The notes below the pieces were generated by a model that ran no database searches, had not been told where the DNA came from, and saw nothing but the letters and a program-made list of their open reading frames with translations. A program made the translations under genes and the position numbers. A stretch of DNA of 64,000 nt. Source: Syntrophaceae bacterium UBA6087 (GTDB lineage: Bacteria; Desulfobacterota; Desulfomonilia; UBA1062). How positions within the stretch are numbered: the stretch's first letter is position 1; every line of letters begins with the position of its first letter. The DNA lies in contig DIXF01000002.1 of NCBI GenBank assembly GCA_002448235.1, positions 248,001 to 312,000 on the forward strand, given 5' to 3'. This document shows positions 26,021 to 34,689 of this stretch, piece by piece.

Positions 26021-26824
26021 TTATCCTTTCAGTAGTCCCGGCTGGCAGCAGGGACAGAAAACCGCACTCCTTCCCGAAATCCTCCTGTGCTTAAGACCCT
26101 CTGCACACCTGGGACAGGCCGAACCCGGCTTTCTCGCCCGTATTATGTAATGATCCGGCATGAGAGCGGGATCTGCCCTGCACCGGATGGCGGTGGACAG
26201 CACGCTTCTGAGCGCGGTAAACAGCTGCCGGACCTTTTCCTCCGGAAGGGACCGTAAGTTCGAAACAGGGTTTATCCCCGACTGGAAAAGGATCTCGTCC
26301 GTATATACGTTTCCGAGCCCTGCAATTACATGCTGATCCATGAGCACCGATTTGATCATGCCGCGTTTGGGCATGAGCGTCTTTTGAAAAAGGCCGAAGT
26401 CCATCCTGTCGTCGAGGGCATCGATCCCCAGGCCCTGCGTATGAATGAACTCGATGGGGGAAGAAATGAGATAGATCCCCCCGAGGTCCCTTCGGTTGAT
26501 ATATGCCAGGTGGTGCCCGTTGGAGAAGGAGAAGAGGATATTTGCATATTGCGGGTTCACATCGGGCTCCTGGAAGTACCGGAGCCCTCCTGTCATTCCG
26601 AAGTGCATGACGATCCACTGCTGTCCGTCCATGTTCACGAAGAGATATTTGCCGTATCGCGCTGTATCCGTCATATTCCTTCCCTTGAGATACTGCTCGA
26701 ATTCTTCAACAGGCAGACCTTTCACCAGAAAAGGATCGAATACTCTCAAGCAAGCTATATCCCTGTGGAGAGATGTTTCGTGAAGATACTGCCGTAAACA
26801 TTCAATATCAGGCAGTTCAGGCAT
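26021..26824 (-). CDS. mutM: Formamidopyrimidine-DNA glycosylase family protein (Fpg/Nei)
   Basis: A 267-aa Fpg/Nei DNA glycosylase/AP lyase that removes oxidised bases. Catalytic Pro2 and Glu3 are in MPELPD (most Fpg have PELPE), the lysine of TARYGKYLFV is conserved, HFGMTG, GLGNVYTDEILF, and the C-terminal zinc finger CPRC...CPCC with the base-binding Arg in SGRSAVFC. The variation PELPD and some divergence from typical MutM mean Fpg versus a related subfamily is open. Confidence 0.87.
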   Translation of the reverse strand: MPELPDIECLRQYLHETSLHRDIACLRVFDPFLVKGLPVEEFEQYLKGRNMTDTARYGKYLFVNMDGQQWIVMHFGMTGGLRYFQEPDVNPQYANILFSFSNGHHLAYINRRDLGGIYLISSPIEFIHTQGLGIDALDDRMDFGLFQKTLMPKRGMIKSVLMDQHVIAGLGNVYTDEILFQSGINPVSNLRSLPEEKVRQLFTALRSVLSTAIRCRADPALMPDHYIIRARKPGSACPRCAEGLKHRRISGRSAVFCPCCQPGLLKG

Positions 26825-26910
26825 CTTGAATCCTCCTTGATCCTAGGGTGCCTGCCGTACCTCGTCGATTGGATCGGGTTTGCGGCAGGGTTGGGAAAGA
26901 CTCGATTGTA

Positions 26911-27327
26911 TCAAGGTACTATCTTGAGGAGCTTTGCGTAAAATTCCAAACCGTTACCGGCAAGGGGGTGGTTGGCATTGATCGTCACCGACGCTTCCGA
27001 GACCTTCTGGACGATGCCTTTCAAGAGCTCTCCATCCGGCCGTATGATCTCCAGCCACGCTCCCACATCCGTTTTTCCGTCTTCCGGAAGCTCGGATTTT
27101 TCTACTTCCCTGATCAGTTCCTCCCGATACACGCCGAATACCATCTGTGGCGGAACCCGTTCGGTGGCCGATTCTCCCGGCGACAAGCCGATGACTGCAT
27201 CCTCGACGGCAGGAAACACGTCTCCTTTTCCGATGGTAAACGTAAGTGGTGCACTCAGGATCGTTCCGTTTTCCATCAGTCCGGAAAAATCAATGATTAC
27301 CGTATCACCTTTCTGGGCTTTTTTCAT
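26911..27327 (-). CDS. FKBP-type peptidyl-prolyl isomerase, SlyD-like
   Basis: A 138-aa cytoplasmic FKBP with SlyD-like insert-in-flap arrangement: KKAQKGDTVIIDFSG at the start, FTIGKGDVFPAVEDAVIGLSPGE, and the flap end INANHPLAGNGLEF. No signal peptide. No histidine-rich tail as in E. coli SlyD, so nickel handling is not indicated. AAAGGAG lies 5 nt before the ATG. 24 nt after the dehydrogenase gene in the same run. Confidence 0.92.
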   Translation of the reverse strand: MKKAQKGDTVIIDFSGLMENGTILSAPLTFTIGKGDVFPAVEDAVIGLSPGESATERVPPQMVFGVYREELIREVEKSELPEDGKTDVGAWLEIIRPDGELLKGIVQKVSEASVTINANHPLAGNGLEFYAKLLKIVP

Positions 27328-27351
27328 GGCAACTCCTTTCCCGTAATATGG

Positions 27352-28353
27352 TTACTGCACGAGATTTCCGGGCATCCCTCGGATAAAGGCATGGATATTT
27401 TCCACTGTGGTATTGAGGATGTCGAGCAGCGCCTCCTGGGTATAGAATGCGCTGTGGGGCGTTATGTAGACGTTCCGCATGCGCAGCAGGACATGATCGG
27501 CCAGAAGGGTCTGCAGGTCATGGTCTCTCTGGAATATCGTCCTGACAAGCTCTGCCTCCTCGCGGATTACCGGCTCATCCGAGAGGACGTCCAGCCCTGC
27601 TGCGGAGATCTTGCCGGTGGACAGAGCCTCCACCAGTGCCTGTACATTTACGATAGGCCCGCGAGAAGTATTGATGATGACCGCGCCGTCCTTCATCAGA
27701 CGAAGCTGCTCGTGCGAAACGAGATTTTTCGTTTTTTCGTTTGACGGGACATGCAGGGTGATAATGTCCGATGCCCTCAGGAGGTCGTCCAGGGAGAGGT
27801 AGGTAAATCCCAGTGAACGGGACAGGTTCTCATCCGGCCTGGCATCGAATGCGATCACCTCCATGGCGAATCCTTTAGCAATGCGGATCACGCATTGGCC
27901 GATATGGCCTGTGCCTATCACGCCCAGGGTTTTTCCGTAAAGATCGAATCCTTTAAGTCCTTTGATAGAGAAATCACCTTTACGGGTGCGGTCAATGGCC
28001 TCGGTAAGGTGGTGGGATACGGTGAGGATAAGGCCGAAGACATGCTCTGCAACGGTGCACGACCCATAGGCCGGAACGTTTGATACCCGTATCCCGTGTG
28101 CCCTGCAGTAGGGCAGGGCGATGTGGTCGAATCCGGTGGAGCGGGTGGCGATGAACTTCAACGAAGGAATCTGTTTCAGCACCTCTTCGCCCAGTTCCGA
28201 GTATATGAAGGTGGAGACTATCTCCGCATCGGCATACTGACCCGCATTGGATTCATTGAGGGCTTCTTCCCGGAAAAGGACATCATGGGTGCTTTTCAGC
28301 AACTTGTACAGATCCTGTTCCCAGTTTTCCGCTTCGAATATCGCTATCTTCAT
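27352..28353 (-). CDS. D-isomer-specific 2-hydroxyacid dehydrogenase, probably D-lactate dehydrogenase
   Basis: A 333-aa NAD-dependent D-2-hydroxyacid dehydrogenase. NAD-binding GVIGTGHIGQ, catalytic Arg in NTSRGPIVN, Glu in DVLSDEPV and His in ITPHSAFYT are all present. Length and the RSTGFDHI / AEHVFGLIL segments match the fermentative D-lactate dehydrogenase branch. Together with larCBE elsewhere in the window this suggests lactate turnover, though substrate is inferred from family only. SD AGGGGG before ATG. Confidence 0.88.
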   Translation of the reverse strand: MKIAIFEAENWEQDLYKLLKSTHDVLFREEALNESNAGQYADAEIVSTFIYSELGEEVLKQIPSLKFIATRSTGFDHIALPYCRAHGIRVSNVPAYGSCTVAEHVFGLILTVSHHLTEAIDRTRKGDFSIKGLKGFDLYGKTLGVIGTGHIGQCVIRIAKGFAMEVIAFDARPDENLSRSLGFTYLSLDDLLRASDIITLHVPSNEKTKNLVSHEQLRLMKDGAVIINTSRGPIVNVQALVEALSTGKISAAGLDVLSDEPVIREEAELVRTIFQRDHDLQTLLADHVLLRMRNVYITPHSAFYTQEALLDILNTTVENIHAFIRGMPGNLVQ

Positions 28354-28408
28354 AATTCCCCCTGGTGAAAAAATGGATGTACCGAAGAGATATTCCTCGT
28401 GCTGCCCT

Positions 28409-29338
28409 CTATGTGCTCATTCTCTCATAGAGCCTTTCGGTGTCCTCTTTCCGACATAGTTCGGTGCCCGGGGTCATGACTGCTGCGGCCCCTGCGGCTA
28501 CCCCGAACCGCACTGCGTCGACGACCGAGAATCCCCGCGTCAGGCCGATGACTATCCCTGCCACCATGCTGTCTCCCGCTCCGACCTTGCTCACGATCTG
28601 CACCGTAGGCGCATGGATGCGTACGCACTCATCACTGGTTACGACCAGTGCGCCGGCCGCGCCGAGCGATATGGCGATGATCTCGACCGATCCCTTTTCA
28701 ATAAGCTCCCGGGCACACCCCTCAATGGTTTGGTCGTCACCGATGTCCTTTCCGGAAATCATGCGCAGCTCGTTTAAGTTGGGCTTGATGAGGTACAACG
28801 GTAATTTCAGGGAATGTCTCAAAGCCTGGCCGGAGGTGTCGACTATGCATTTCGCCCCCAGTCCGGCAGCTTTTTTGGCAAGATGGGCATAAAAATCATC
28901 GGGTACTCCCGGCGGAAGGCTTCCGCTTCCGATGATATATTCCGGTGCGGAATGGAGCGAGTCCAGTTCGTCGAGCAAAGATTTCCACTCTTTTTCGCTT
29001 ATGGTCGGTCCCGGCATCCCGAACCGGAATTGTTGTCCGCTTGACTCCTCAAGGATAATGAAATTCTCCCGGATTTCACCCGATATCGGTGTGGAACGGT
29101 AGTTCACGCCATCCCTTTCGAGCAGGCCTTTAAGCATGTCTCCGAAATTTTTCCCGCCGGGAAAGACGGCAAGCGAGTCCCCGCCAAGCCGTGCGAGCGC
29201 ACGGGATACGTTGATGCCCCCTCCTCCCGGCTCGTGGCTCGGAGCAGAGCACCTGAGCTTGTGTTCAGCCATGACGTGTGGCACCCTCGTGTTCGTATCT
29301 ATTCCGGGGTTTATGGTTAGGGTAACTATTCCACTCAC
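28409..29338 (-). CDS. PfkB-family hexose/phosphofructokinase
   Basis: A 309-aa ribokinase-fold kinase most like 1-phosphofructokinase/6-phosphofructokinase II/tagatose-6-P kinases. N-terminal LTINPGIDTNTRV, PGGGGINVSRALARLGG, and the anion-hole/catalytic VSKVGAGDSMVAGIV. Substrate (fructose-6-P or fructose-1-P) cannot be separated by eye. GTG start at 29336-29338 with GGAGG 5 nt upstream. It follows the ATPase gamma gene by 22 nt. Confidence 0.88.
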   Translation of the reverse strand: MSGIVTLTINPGIDTNTRVPHVMAEHKLRCSAPSHEPGGGGINVSRALARLGGDSLAVFPGGKNFGDMLKGLLERDGVNYRSTPISGEIRENFIILEESSGQQFRFGMPGPTISEKEWKSLLDELDSLHSAPEYIIGSGSLPPGVPDDFYAHLAKKAAGLGAKCIVDTSGQALRHSLKLPLYLIKPNLNELRMISGKDIGDDQTIEGCARELIEKGSVEIIAISLGAAGALVVTSDECVRIHAPTVQIVSKVGAGDSMVAGIVIGLTRGFSVVDAVRFGVAAGAAAVMTPGTELCRKEDTERLYERMST

Positions 29339-29360
29339 GTTTTCCTCCGTGAAAGGTTTT

Positions 29361-30251
29361 TTAAAGAGATCGTTCTCCTTCCTCGAGGGCGTTGAATCCC
29401 GATATGATATCGAGCAGTTCCTCGGTAATCGAGACCTGCCGTTCCTGGTTGTACTGGTTTTTCAACTCGCCGAGCCTTTCCTTGATATTCTTTTCTGCCC
29501 CCTGCATAGATGAGAGTCTTGCTGCGTTCTCGCTCGCCAAAGACTCAGTGAATGCGTTGAAAATGGATATATTGAGATGGTGTCTCACCAGGGCGGAGAA
29601 GAGCGTTTCGGCCTCCATGCGGAACACCGGCAAATTCCTGGTGGGCCAGGGTTTTCCGGTAAGGCTTTCCAGCCACTGTCTGTCAAGGGGCAGCAGCCGG
29701 AGCATGCGGGGTTCATACGAAGCCCCTGAGATGTGGTGATTGTATTCGAGCAGGACCTGCCCAATCCTGTACCGGCTGTTCCATTGATCGATGGTTGTGA
29801 TGATCTCCTGCACGGTGGGAGGCATACCATCAGGCGATAACGGCACCGGGATAAGGTCCTGTATCGGCAGGCCTTCACTCAGGAGGCGGGTATGAATCCT
29901 TTGTCCTACGCACAGGATCAGAACGTCCTGAGAGCTTATTTCATGGCTTTTGATGGTATTCAGGGTGTGCTCGGCGATCCTGTCGTTGAACTGTCCGCAT
30001 AGCCCCTGATCCGATCCGAAAACCAGGATGCCGGTTGGGCCGGGTCCCTGCCGCTGGTCTTTTCCGGGGGGAAGGTTCCTGAGCAACCCGCGGAAAGCGA
30101 GCAAGACCGCCCTGTTGTATTCCTTGAGAGATTCCTGGATCCTCTCGTATTCGCGGATGTTTACCGAAGCGAGGGCCTTCATGGTCTTGACCACGGAGAG
30201 GAGGTCTTCGGCAGTGTCATGCTTCTTTTTCAATACCTGGAGATCGGGCAT
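29361..30251 (-). CDS. atpG: N-type F-ATPase gamma subunit
   Basis: A 296-aa gamma subunit, the central shaft of F1. Long coiled-coil N- and C-terminal helices (VLKKKHDTAEDLLSVVKTMKALAS; LASENAARLSSMQGAEKNIKERL) with the conserved FGSDQGLCGQFND. It is the last gene of the ATPase operon and overlaps the alpha gene by 35 nt. The ATG at 30249-30251 has AAAGGAAAG upstream; the open frame extends further upstream but only inside alpha. Confidence 0.92.
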   Translation of the reverse strand: MPDLQVLKKKHDTAEDLLSVVKTMKALASVNIREYERIQESLKEYNRAVLLAFRGLLRNLPPGKDQRQGPGPTGILVFGSDQGLCGQFNDRIAEHTLNTIKSHEISSQDVLILCVGQRIHTRLLSEGLPIQDLIPVPLSPDGMPPTVQEIITTIDQWNSRYRIGQVLLEYNHHISGASYEPRMLRLLPLDRQWLESLTGKPWPTRNLPVFRMEAETLFSALVRHHLNISIFNAFTESLASENAARLSSMQGAEKNIKERLGELKNQYNQERQVSITEELLDIISGFNALEEGERSL

Positions 30252-31806
30252 CTTCTTTCCTTTGGATATATGCATCCGCAGTCTCCCGGGCGATCCTGAC
30301 GAGAGACTGCCAGTCCTCGTCCGAAAGGTCTTTGTCGGATTCGATTCTTTCACAAATTTCCGGAAGGAGTTCTCTGACCGAGGATCTGATGGCCTTTTCC
30401 ACGGAAGTGATGTCTTCCATAGGGATACGGTCGAATACTCCTCTGGTGACGGCAACGAGTACGGTGATCTGTTCACAGGGGCTCATGGTATCGTATTGAG
30501 ACTGCTTTAGGGATTCTCTGACGCGACGTCCCCTCCCAAGGATGCTCAGCGTCTGTTCATCGAGCCTGGTGCCGATCCTGGAGAAGGTTTCGAGCTCTTC
30601 GAACTGGGTGTAGGAAAGCCTCAAGTCTCCCGCTACCACCCGATAAGCCCTGCGCTGGGCTTTGCCGCCGACCCGGGATACCGATCTGCCGACATCCACC
30701 GAGGGAAGCTGGCCTTTATGGAAGAGTTCGGGCGAAAGGTAGACCTGACCGTCGGTAATGGAGATGAGATTGGTGGGGATATATGCGGAGATATTCTGGG
30801 CCTGTGTTTCCACAATGGGGAGCGATGTCAGAGAACCGCCTCCGAGCGCATCATTCAGATGCCCCGACCGTTCGAGCAGGCGCGAGTGTATGTAGAAGAT
30901 GTCTCCGGGAAAGGCCTCACGTCCGGGTGGTCGTCTCAGGAGGAGAGATATCTCGCGATAGATCCTCGCATGCCTGGTGAGATCGTCATATACGATCAGG
31001 ACATCCCGGCCACTGTCCAGGAAATATTCGCCGACTGTCGTGGCGCTGTAAGGAGCGGTATACTGCAGGCCGGGGGGGTCTTCGCCCACGGCCGTCATTA
31101 CCATTGTATAATCCATTGCGCCCTGTTTCGTGAGCTCGGAGACGACCTTGGCGATAAAAGAGCTCTCTTTCCCGATTGCGCAGTATATGCAGATGATGTC
31201 CTTGCCTTTCTGATTGATGATGGTATCCAGTGCGATGGCGGTCTTGCCGGTCTGGCGGTCGCCGATGATGAGCTCGCGCTGCCCTTTGCCGATGGGGATG
31301 AGCGTATCGATCACCTTGATCCCTGTCTGCAGGGGTTCGGTAACCGGGAGCCGGTCCATGATATCGGGCGCCTTCCGCTCGACATACCGGTATTCGACGG
31401 CGGTCACGGGGCCTTTGTTGTCACGCGGCCTGCAGACTGCATCCACGACCCTGCCGATCAATCCTTCGCCCACCGGTACCTCGAGAACCCGGCCTGTCCG
31501 GTGAACCTCCATGCCCGAAGAAAGGTCGCTTCCTTCATCCAGCAGCACTACCCCCACACTGTCGATATGGATGTCGAAAGCGATCCCCAGCCTGTTGCCG
31601 GGAAATCGGATGAGCTCTTCTGCCTGGACGCCGGGCAGCCCTTTTACCCGTGCGATCCCCTGCTCTACCTGGGTCAGAATGCCGGTCTTCAAGATCGTGA
31701 GCTCGGGCCGGTAGCCGTCCAGTACACTCCGGGTAAGAGGAGAGGTTTTTTCCACAACCCGTAAGATGTCGGCCAGCAGCGATAGTCCTCCTTCCGCTTC
31801 ACTCAT
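30217..31806 (-). CDS. atpA: N-type F-ATPase alpha subunit
   Basis: A 529-aa F1 alpha subunit with Walker A GDRQTGKT, DIICIYCAIGKE, VGEYFLDSGRDVLIVYDDLT, RRPPGREAFPGDIFYIHSRLLER and VGRSVSRVGGKAQ. It carries the non-catalytic nucleotide site. The ATG at 31804-31806 has GGGAG upstream and overlaps the end of the b gene by 8 nt. Order b-alpha-gamma without a delta gene is characteristic of N-ATPases. Confidence 0.94.
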   Translation of the reverse strand: MSEAEGGLSLLADILRVVEKTSPLTRSVLDGYRPELTILKTGILTQVEQGIARVKGLPGVQAEELIRFPGNRLGIAFDIHIDSVGVVLLDEGSDLSSGMEVHRTGRVLEVPVGEGLIGRVVDAVCRPRDNKGPVTAVEYRYVERKAPDIMDRLPVTEPLQTGIKVIDTLIPIGKGQRELIIGDRQTGKTAIALDTIINQKGKDIICIYCAIGKESSFIAKVVSELTKQGAMDYTMVMTAVGEDPPGLQYTAPYSATTVGEYFLDSGRDVLIVYDDLTRHARIYREISLLLRRPPGREAFPGDIFYIHSRLLERSGHLNDALGGGSLTSLPIVETQAQNISAYIPTNLISITDGQVYLSPELFHKGQLPSVDVGRSVSRVGGKAQRRAYRVVAGDLRLSYTQFEELETFSRIGTRLDEQTLSILGRGRRVRESLKQSQYDTMSPCEQITVLVAVTRGVFDRIPMEDITSVEKAIRSSVRELLPEICERIESDKDLSDEDWQSLVRIARETADAYIQRKEDARSPGIEKEA

Positions 31807-32593
31807 GTGCGATCTCCCGCTCCCGGTGCTGACCGAAGGTATCGATAATGGACCGGGAGACCTTTTCCTCAATGTCCTCAAGAAACTGGTCTGCGTTCCA
31901 GCCGACCTTGTATCCGTCGGCGCTCACTTCTATGCCCAGGCTCATAGCAGGGGAGTGCAGAAAGCGGACGGCAACGTTTTCGGAAAACACCTCTTTCAAG
32001 GTTTCCGAAATCGTGTGACGTACGGCGTGGTCCGGATCGAATGAGCTGGTGACGGTGAAAGTATTATCCCTTTTCCGGACAGCTGAAGCCAGATTATTTC
32101 TCTGATCGGGATCGATTCCTTTCAATCGCTGTATGAAAACGTCAACCACTCCGGCTTCAATATCTTTTCCTGCAAGATCCCCGATGACGCGTTGCGCGAT
32201 GCGGGTTGAGTCCTGAATGCTCATGAGCATAAGCCGCTCGGAGAGATCCTTTTTTTTCTGATCGAGGATATCGCGTTGCCGGATCATCTCTTTCCCGGCA
32301 TCGTCTTGTGCCTGCCGGAGATATTCCTCACGCTTCCGGCCGGCCTCCAGAGCGGCCTCTCTCAAGATCTGCTCTTTCTGCTCCTGAAGTCTGACATTCT
32401 CCTGCCGGTATGCATCAAGCTCCTGCGCTGCCCGTTCCTGCTTTTCCTTTGCATCGTCGAGCTGGGCAGCGATCTGCTCTTTGCGTTCGCGCATGGCGGT
32501 CCTGATCCGGCCGAAGAGGAAAAATCTCAGAAGCGCGACCAGGATCAGGAAATTGACTATCTGTGCGATTACGGTAAACCAGTCGATAATCAC
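31799..32593 (-). CDS. atpF: N-type F-ATPase b subunit with delta-like C-terminal domain
   Basis: A 264-aa stalk subunit, about 100 residues longer than a usual b subunit. One membrane helix at residues 7-28 (IAQIVNFLILVALLRFFLF), a long charged coiled coil (about 30-140) and a C-terminal globular part (about 145-260, TFTVTSSF..., FLHSPAMSLGIEVSADGYKVGW) resembling the delta/OSCP domain. The operon has no separate delta gene, so this fusion takes its role. GTG start with AAGGAG 5 nt upstream. Confidence 0.9.
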   Translation of the reverse strand: MIIDWFTVIAQIVNFLILVALLRFFLFGRIRTAMRERKEQIAAQLDDAKEKQERAAQELDAYRQENVRLQEQKEQILREAALEAGRKREEYLRQAQDDAGKEMIRQRDILDQKKKDLSERLMLMSIQDSTRIAQRVIGDLAGKDIEAGVVDVFIQRLKGIDPDQRNNLASAVRKRDNTFTVTSSFDPDHAVRHTISETLKEVFSENVAVRFLHSPAMSLGIEVSADGYKVGWNADQFLEDIEEKVSRSIIDTFGQHREREIAHE

Positions 32594-32635
32594 GCCGTCT
32601 CCTTATTTAAGCCTCGGGGGCGTGTCTGTAAAGGA

Positions 32636-32905
32636 TCACCGGGATGCATAATAGTTCCAGAAGGGATTTGCAAAAATGAGGATCATGGACACGACAAGGC
32701 AGTATATGACCGTTGACTCTATCATTGCCAGGCCCACGAACAGGACCCTGCTCAAGGTCCCGGACTCGTCGGGCTGCTGGGCAATGGCGGTCATGGCCTG
32801 TGCCACTGCCCTGCCTTCGCCCAGCGCGCTGCCGATTGATCCGATGCCTATGGTAATACCGGCGGTAAAGATCGATACGATCCCGACTAAGCTCAGTGCA
32901 TCCAT
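32636..32905 (-). CDS. atpE: N-type F-ATPase c subunit with Na+-type two-carboxylate site
   Basis: An 89-aa rotor subunit with two membrane helices. Against the Ilyobacter tartaricus c subunit (from memory), the ion site aligns with a constant offset of 2: Q32 becomes E30, E65 = E63, S66 = S64, T67 = T65, Y70 = Y68 (IESTVIY). The ESTxxY pattern is the sodium signature, and the extra carboxylate on helix 1 (E30) gives a two-carboxylate site known from some Na+ ATPases and N-ATPases. The polar loop AQQPDESG is conserved. Confidence 0.93.
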   Translation of the reverse strand: MDALSLVGIVSIFTAGITIGIGSIGSALGEGRAVAQAMTAIAQQPDESGTLSRVLFVGLAMIESTVIYCLVVSMILIFANPFWNYYASR

Positions 32906-32966
32906 ACGATAACTCTCCTTTTCATATAAGGGAAAGAGGTGCGATCGTTTCTCATTCTTTCTGTTC

Positions 32967-33656
32967 CTATTCCGTCTCGCCTTGTGTGGCAGAGGTGATG
33001 TAGACCATGGTGAGAACCGCGAAGATATAAGCCTGAATGAAGCCCGTAAGCAGCCCGAGCACGTGGATGAATACCGGCATCACCAGCGGTACGACAACCA
33101 GCAGAATCGCGGCTATCTTGCTCTCGGACATGATGTTTCCGAAAAGCCGCACGGCAAGGGCCAGAATGCGGGTAATTTCGCTGACGACGTTGAACGGCAG
33201 CATAAAGACTGAAGGGGTGGTAAATGTCTTCAGATAGGCGAGAACACCCCTGTTCCCGATTCCATACAGCGGGACGGCGACAAAGACGCATGCAGCTAAA
33301 GCCGTGGTGGTCGCCAGGGACCCGGTGGGAGGGACATAACCCGGAACGGCCGTGAACAGGTTGGACAGGACAATAAAGAGGAAGAGCGTTCCGATGAAAG
33401 AAAGGTATTTTTCCGCCTTTTCCTGGGAGATTTCTTCGATCTGGGATGAAAGGATCTCTACGACCGCCTCAAGGAAATTCTGCCAGGGACCGATTTTTCT
33501 TCCGGTCGAGAGTCTGCGTGTGGCCAGCAGGGAGATGAGAATCAATATCCCCATGGTGATCCAGGTGAAGAGGATCGTAACATTGAGTTTTATCCACCCC
33601 AGTTTCAGGAGCACGATCGCATCCGGGGTTATTTCGCTTATGCTCATGATTTCCAT
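32967..33656 (-). CDS. atpB: N-type F-ATPase a subunit
   Basis: A 229-aa membrane stator subunit forming the ion half-channels. About five membrane helices; the essential stator arginine lies in LALAVRLFGNIMSE, followed by LLTGFIQAYIFAVLTMVYI. ATG 33654-33656 has GGGGGG 6 nt upstream; a longer open frame reaches back into atpR but is not needed. Overlaps atpR by 13 nt. Confidence 0.93.
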   Translation of the reverse strand: MEIMSISEITPDAIVLLKLGWIKLNVTILFTWITMGILILISLLATRRLSTGRKIGPWQNFLEAVVEILSSQIEEISQEKAEKYLSFIGTLFLFIVLSNLFTAVPGYVPPTGSLATTTALAACVFVAVPLYGIGNRGVLAYLKTFTTPSVFMLPFNVVSEITRILALAVRLFGNIMSESKIAAILLVVVPLVMPVFIHVLGLLTGFIQAYIFAVLTMVYITSATQGETE

Positions 33657-33958
33657 TTTGTCCCCCCTGCAGGGCTTGTCTCCCCTATTGCTGCGGGGCG
33701 CCATATCATGATCATTGTCTGCCTTGTGCAGAAGAATCCGAGAGTGCATGCGACGAGACGCAGCCACTCGCCGTTTGAAACCAGGGAGAAGATGACGGCG
33801 GTCAAACCGGTACGCAGCAAAAAACTTCCTAAAAGGTATAATCCCGGTTTCTGCATTGACCGTATACGCCTGACCGTGAACAGAAGGCCGCCGAAGTAGC
33901 CGAACCCTGTTCCCACTCCTGTCAGGAATACGAGGAACAGTGAGAAGGAATCATTCAT
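33644..33958 (-). CDS. atpR: AtpR, small membrane protein of N-ATPase operons
   Basis: A 104-aa protein with three predicted membrane helices (FLVFLTGVGTGFGYFGGLLF, YLLGSFLLRTGLTAVIFSLV, LRLVACTLGFFCTRQTM). Its position between atpQ and the a subunit and membrane-embedded arginine in the second helix match AtpR, a protein found only in N-ATPase operons and thought to help rotor assembly. Overlaps atpQ by 8 nt. Confidence 0.85.
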   Translation of the reverse strand: MNDSFSLFLVFLTGVGTGFGYFGGLLFTVRRIRSMQKPGLYLLGSFLLRTGLTAVIFSLVSNGEWLRLVACTLGFFCTRQTMIMIWRPAAIGETSPAGGTKWKS

Positions 33959-34301
33959 TGGCTCTACCGTCCTTCCGCTGCATTCCTTTCCGGGCTTTTA
34001 TCTTCAGCATGGTCTTTACCCAGAACCATGCATTCAGGCAGCCGAGGATGAGCCCGATAAAGAGCAGCATCAGCGTCCACGAGTATTGACTGGGGAATCG
34101 CGAGTCAATCCATGCCCCAAGCGCTATTCCGATGAGGGTGGGGATGATTACCGACCACCCCACGAGCCCGACCATGCCCAGCCCATACACCAGGCTTATT
34201 TTTCTTTCGCGCTCAGCCTTCTCCTTTCTCTTCTCCTTGACGTCGATTTGTCTGACAAACCTTTCTCCCCGTCTTTTCTTCTTTTCCTGGAAATTAGACA
34301 T
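33951..34301 (-). CDS. atpQ: AtpQ (AtpI-like) assembly protein
   Basis: A 116-aa protein with a very basic, lysine/arginine-rich N-terminal 40 residues and two membrane helices (GMVGLVGWSVIIPTLIGIALG, WTLMLLFIGLILGCLNAWFWV). It belongs to the AtpI/AtpQ group (F0F1-ATPase subunit family) linked to c-ring assembly or cation transport. Its slot between epsilon and atpR is the N-ATPase order. Overlaps epsilon by 8 nt. Confidence 0.87.
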   Translation of the reverse strand: MSNFQEKKKRRGERFVRQIDVKEKRKEKAERERKISLVYGLGMVGLVGWSVIIPTLIGIALGAWIDSRFPSQYSWTLMLLFIGLILGCLNAWFWVKTMLKIKARKGMQRKDGRANE

Positions 34302-34689
34302 ACTGCTTCATTCCGAAATCGAAAAACCTGCGAGCTAGATCAGCTTCAAGCCGGAATGCTGCTGCGCGCACCTTTTTCCCCCGTTCGATTTCGGCCGCGA
34401 ATTCCTTTTGGACGGTTTCCTTCAACAAGGATAGTTCGGTGCTGCAGACTGCCCGAGTAGTAGAAACGAGCACATCTCTCCCTACTTTGACGAGAACGCC
34501 TTCTTCAATAGCCACATAGCGCAGGCCTCCCTCCAGAGGGGAAAAGATAAGGAGTCCCGGGACGAGAGACGTGATGAAATCGACATGCCTGGGAAGCAAA
34601 CCGAAAAATCCGTTTACGTCTTCAGCGACAACCTTTTTCACCGCTGTATCGATGAATGTACGTGTCAGTTCAATTATCTTAAGATTCAT
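34294..34689 (-). CDS. atpC: N-type F-ATPase epsilon subunit
   Basis: A 131-aa epsilon subunit with the N-terminal beta-sandwich (LKIIELTRTFIDTAVKKVVAED, GFFGLLPRHVDFITSLVPGLL, YVAIEEGVLVKVG) and a C-terminal helix. It links gamma to the c ring and inhibits ATP hydrolysis in relatives. ATG 34687-34689 with GAGG 7 nt upstream; it overlaps beta by 11 nt. Confidence 0.9.
   Translation of the reverse strand: MNLKIIELTRTFIDTAVKKVVAEDVNGFFGLLPRHVDFITSLVPGLLIFSPLEGGLRYVAIEEGVLVKVGRDVLVSTTRAVCSTELSLLKETVQKEFAAEIERGKKVRAAAFRLEADLARRFFDFGMKQYV

Noticed and set aside
28409..29338. Overlapping plus-strand frames inside pfkB and the ATPase genes
   Set aside because: Long antisense frames here are expected from GC-rich codon use; none shows a family match or ribosome site.
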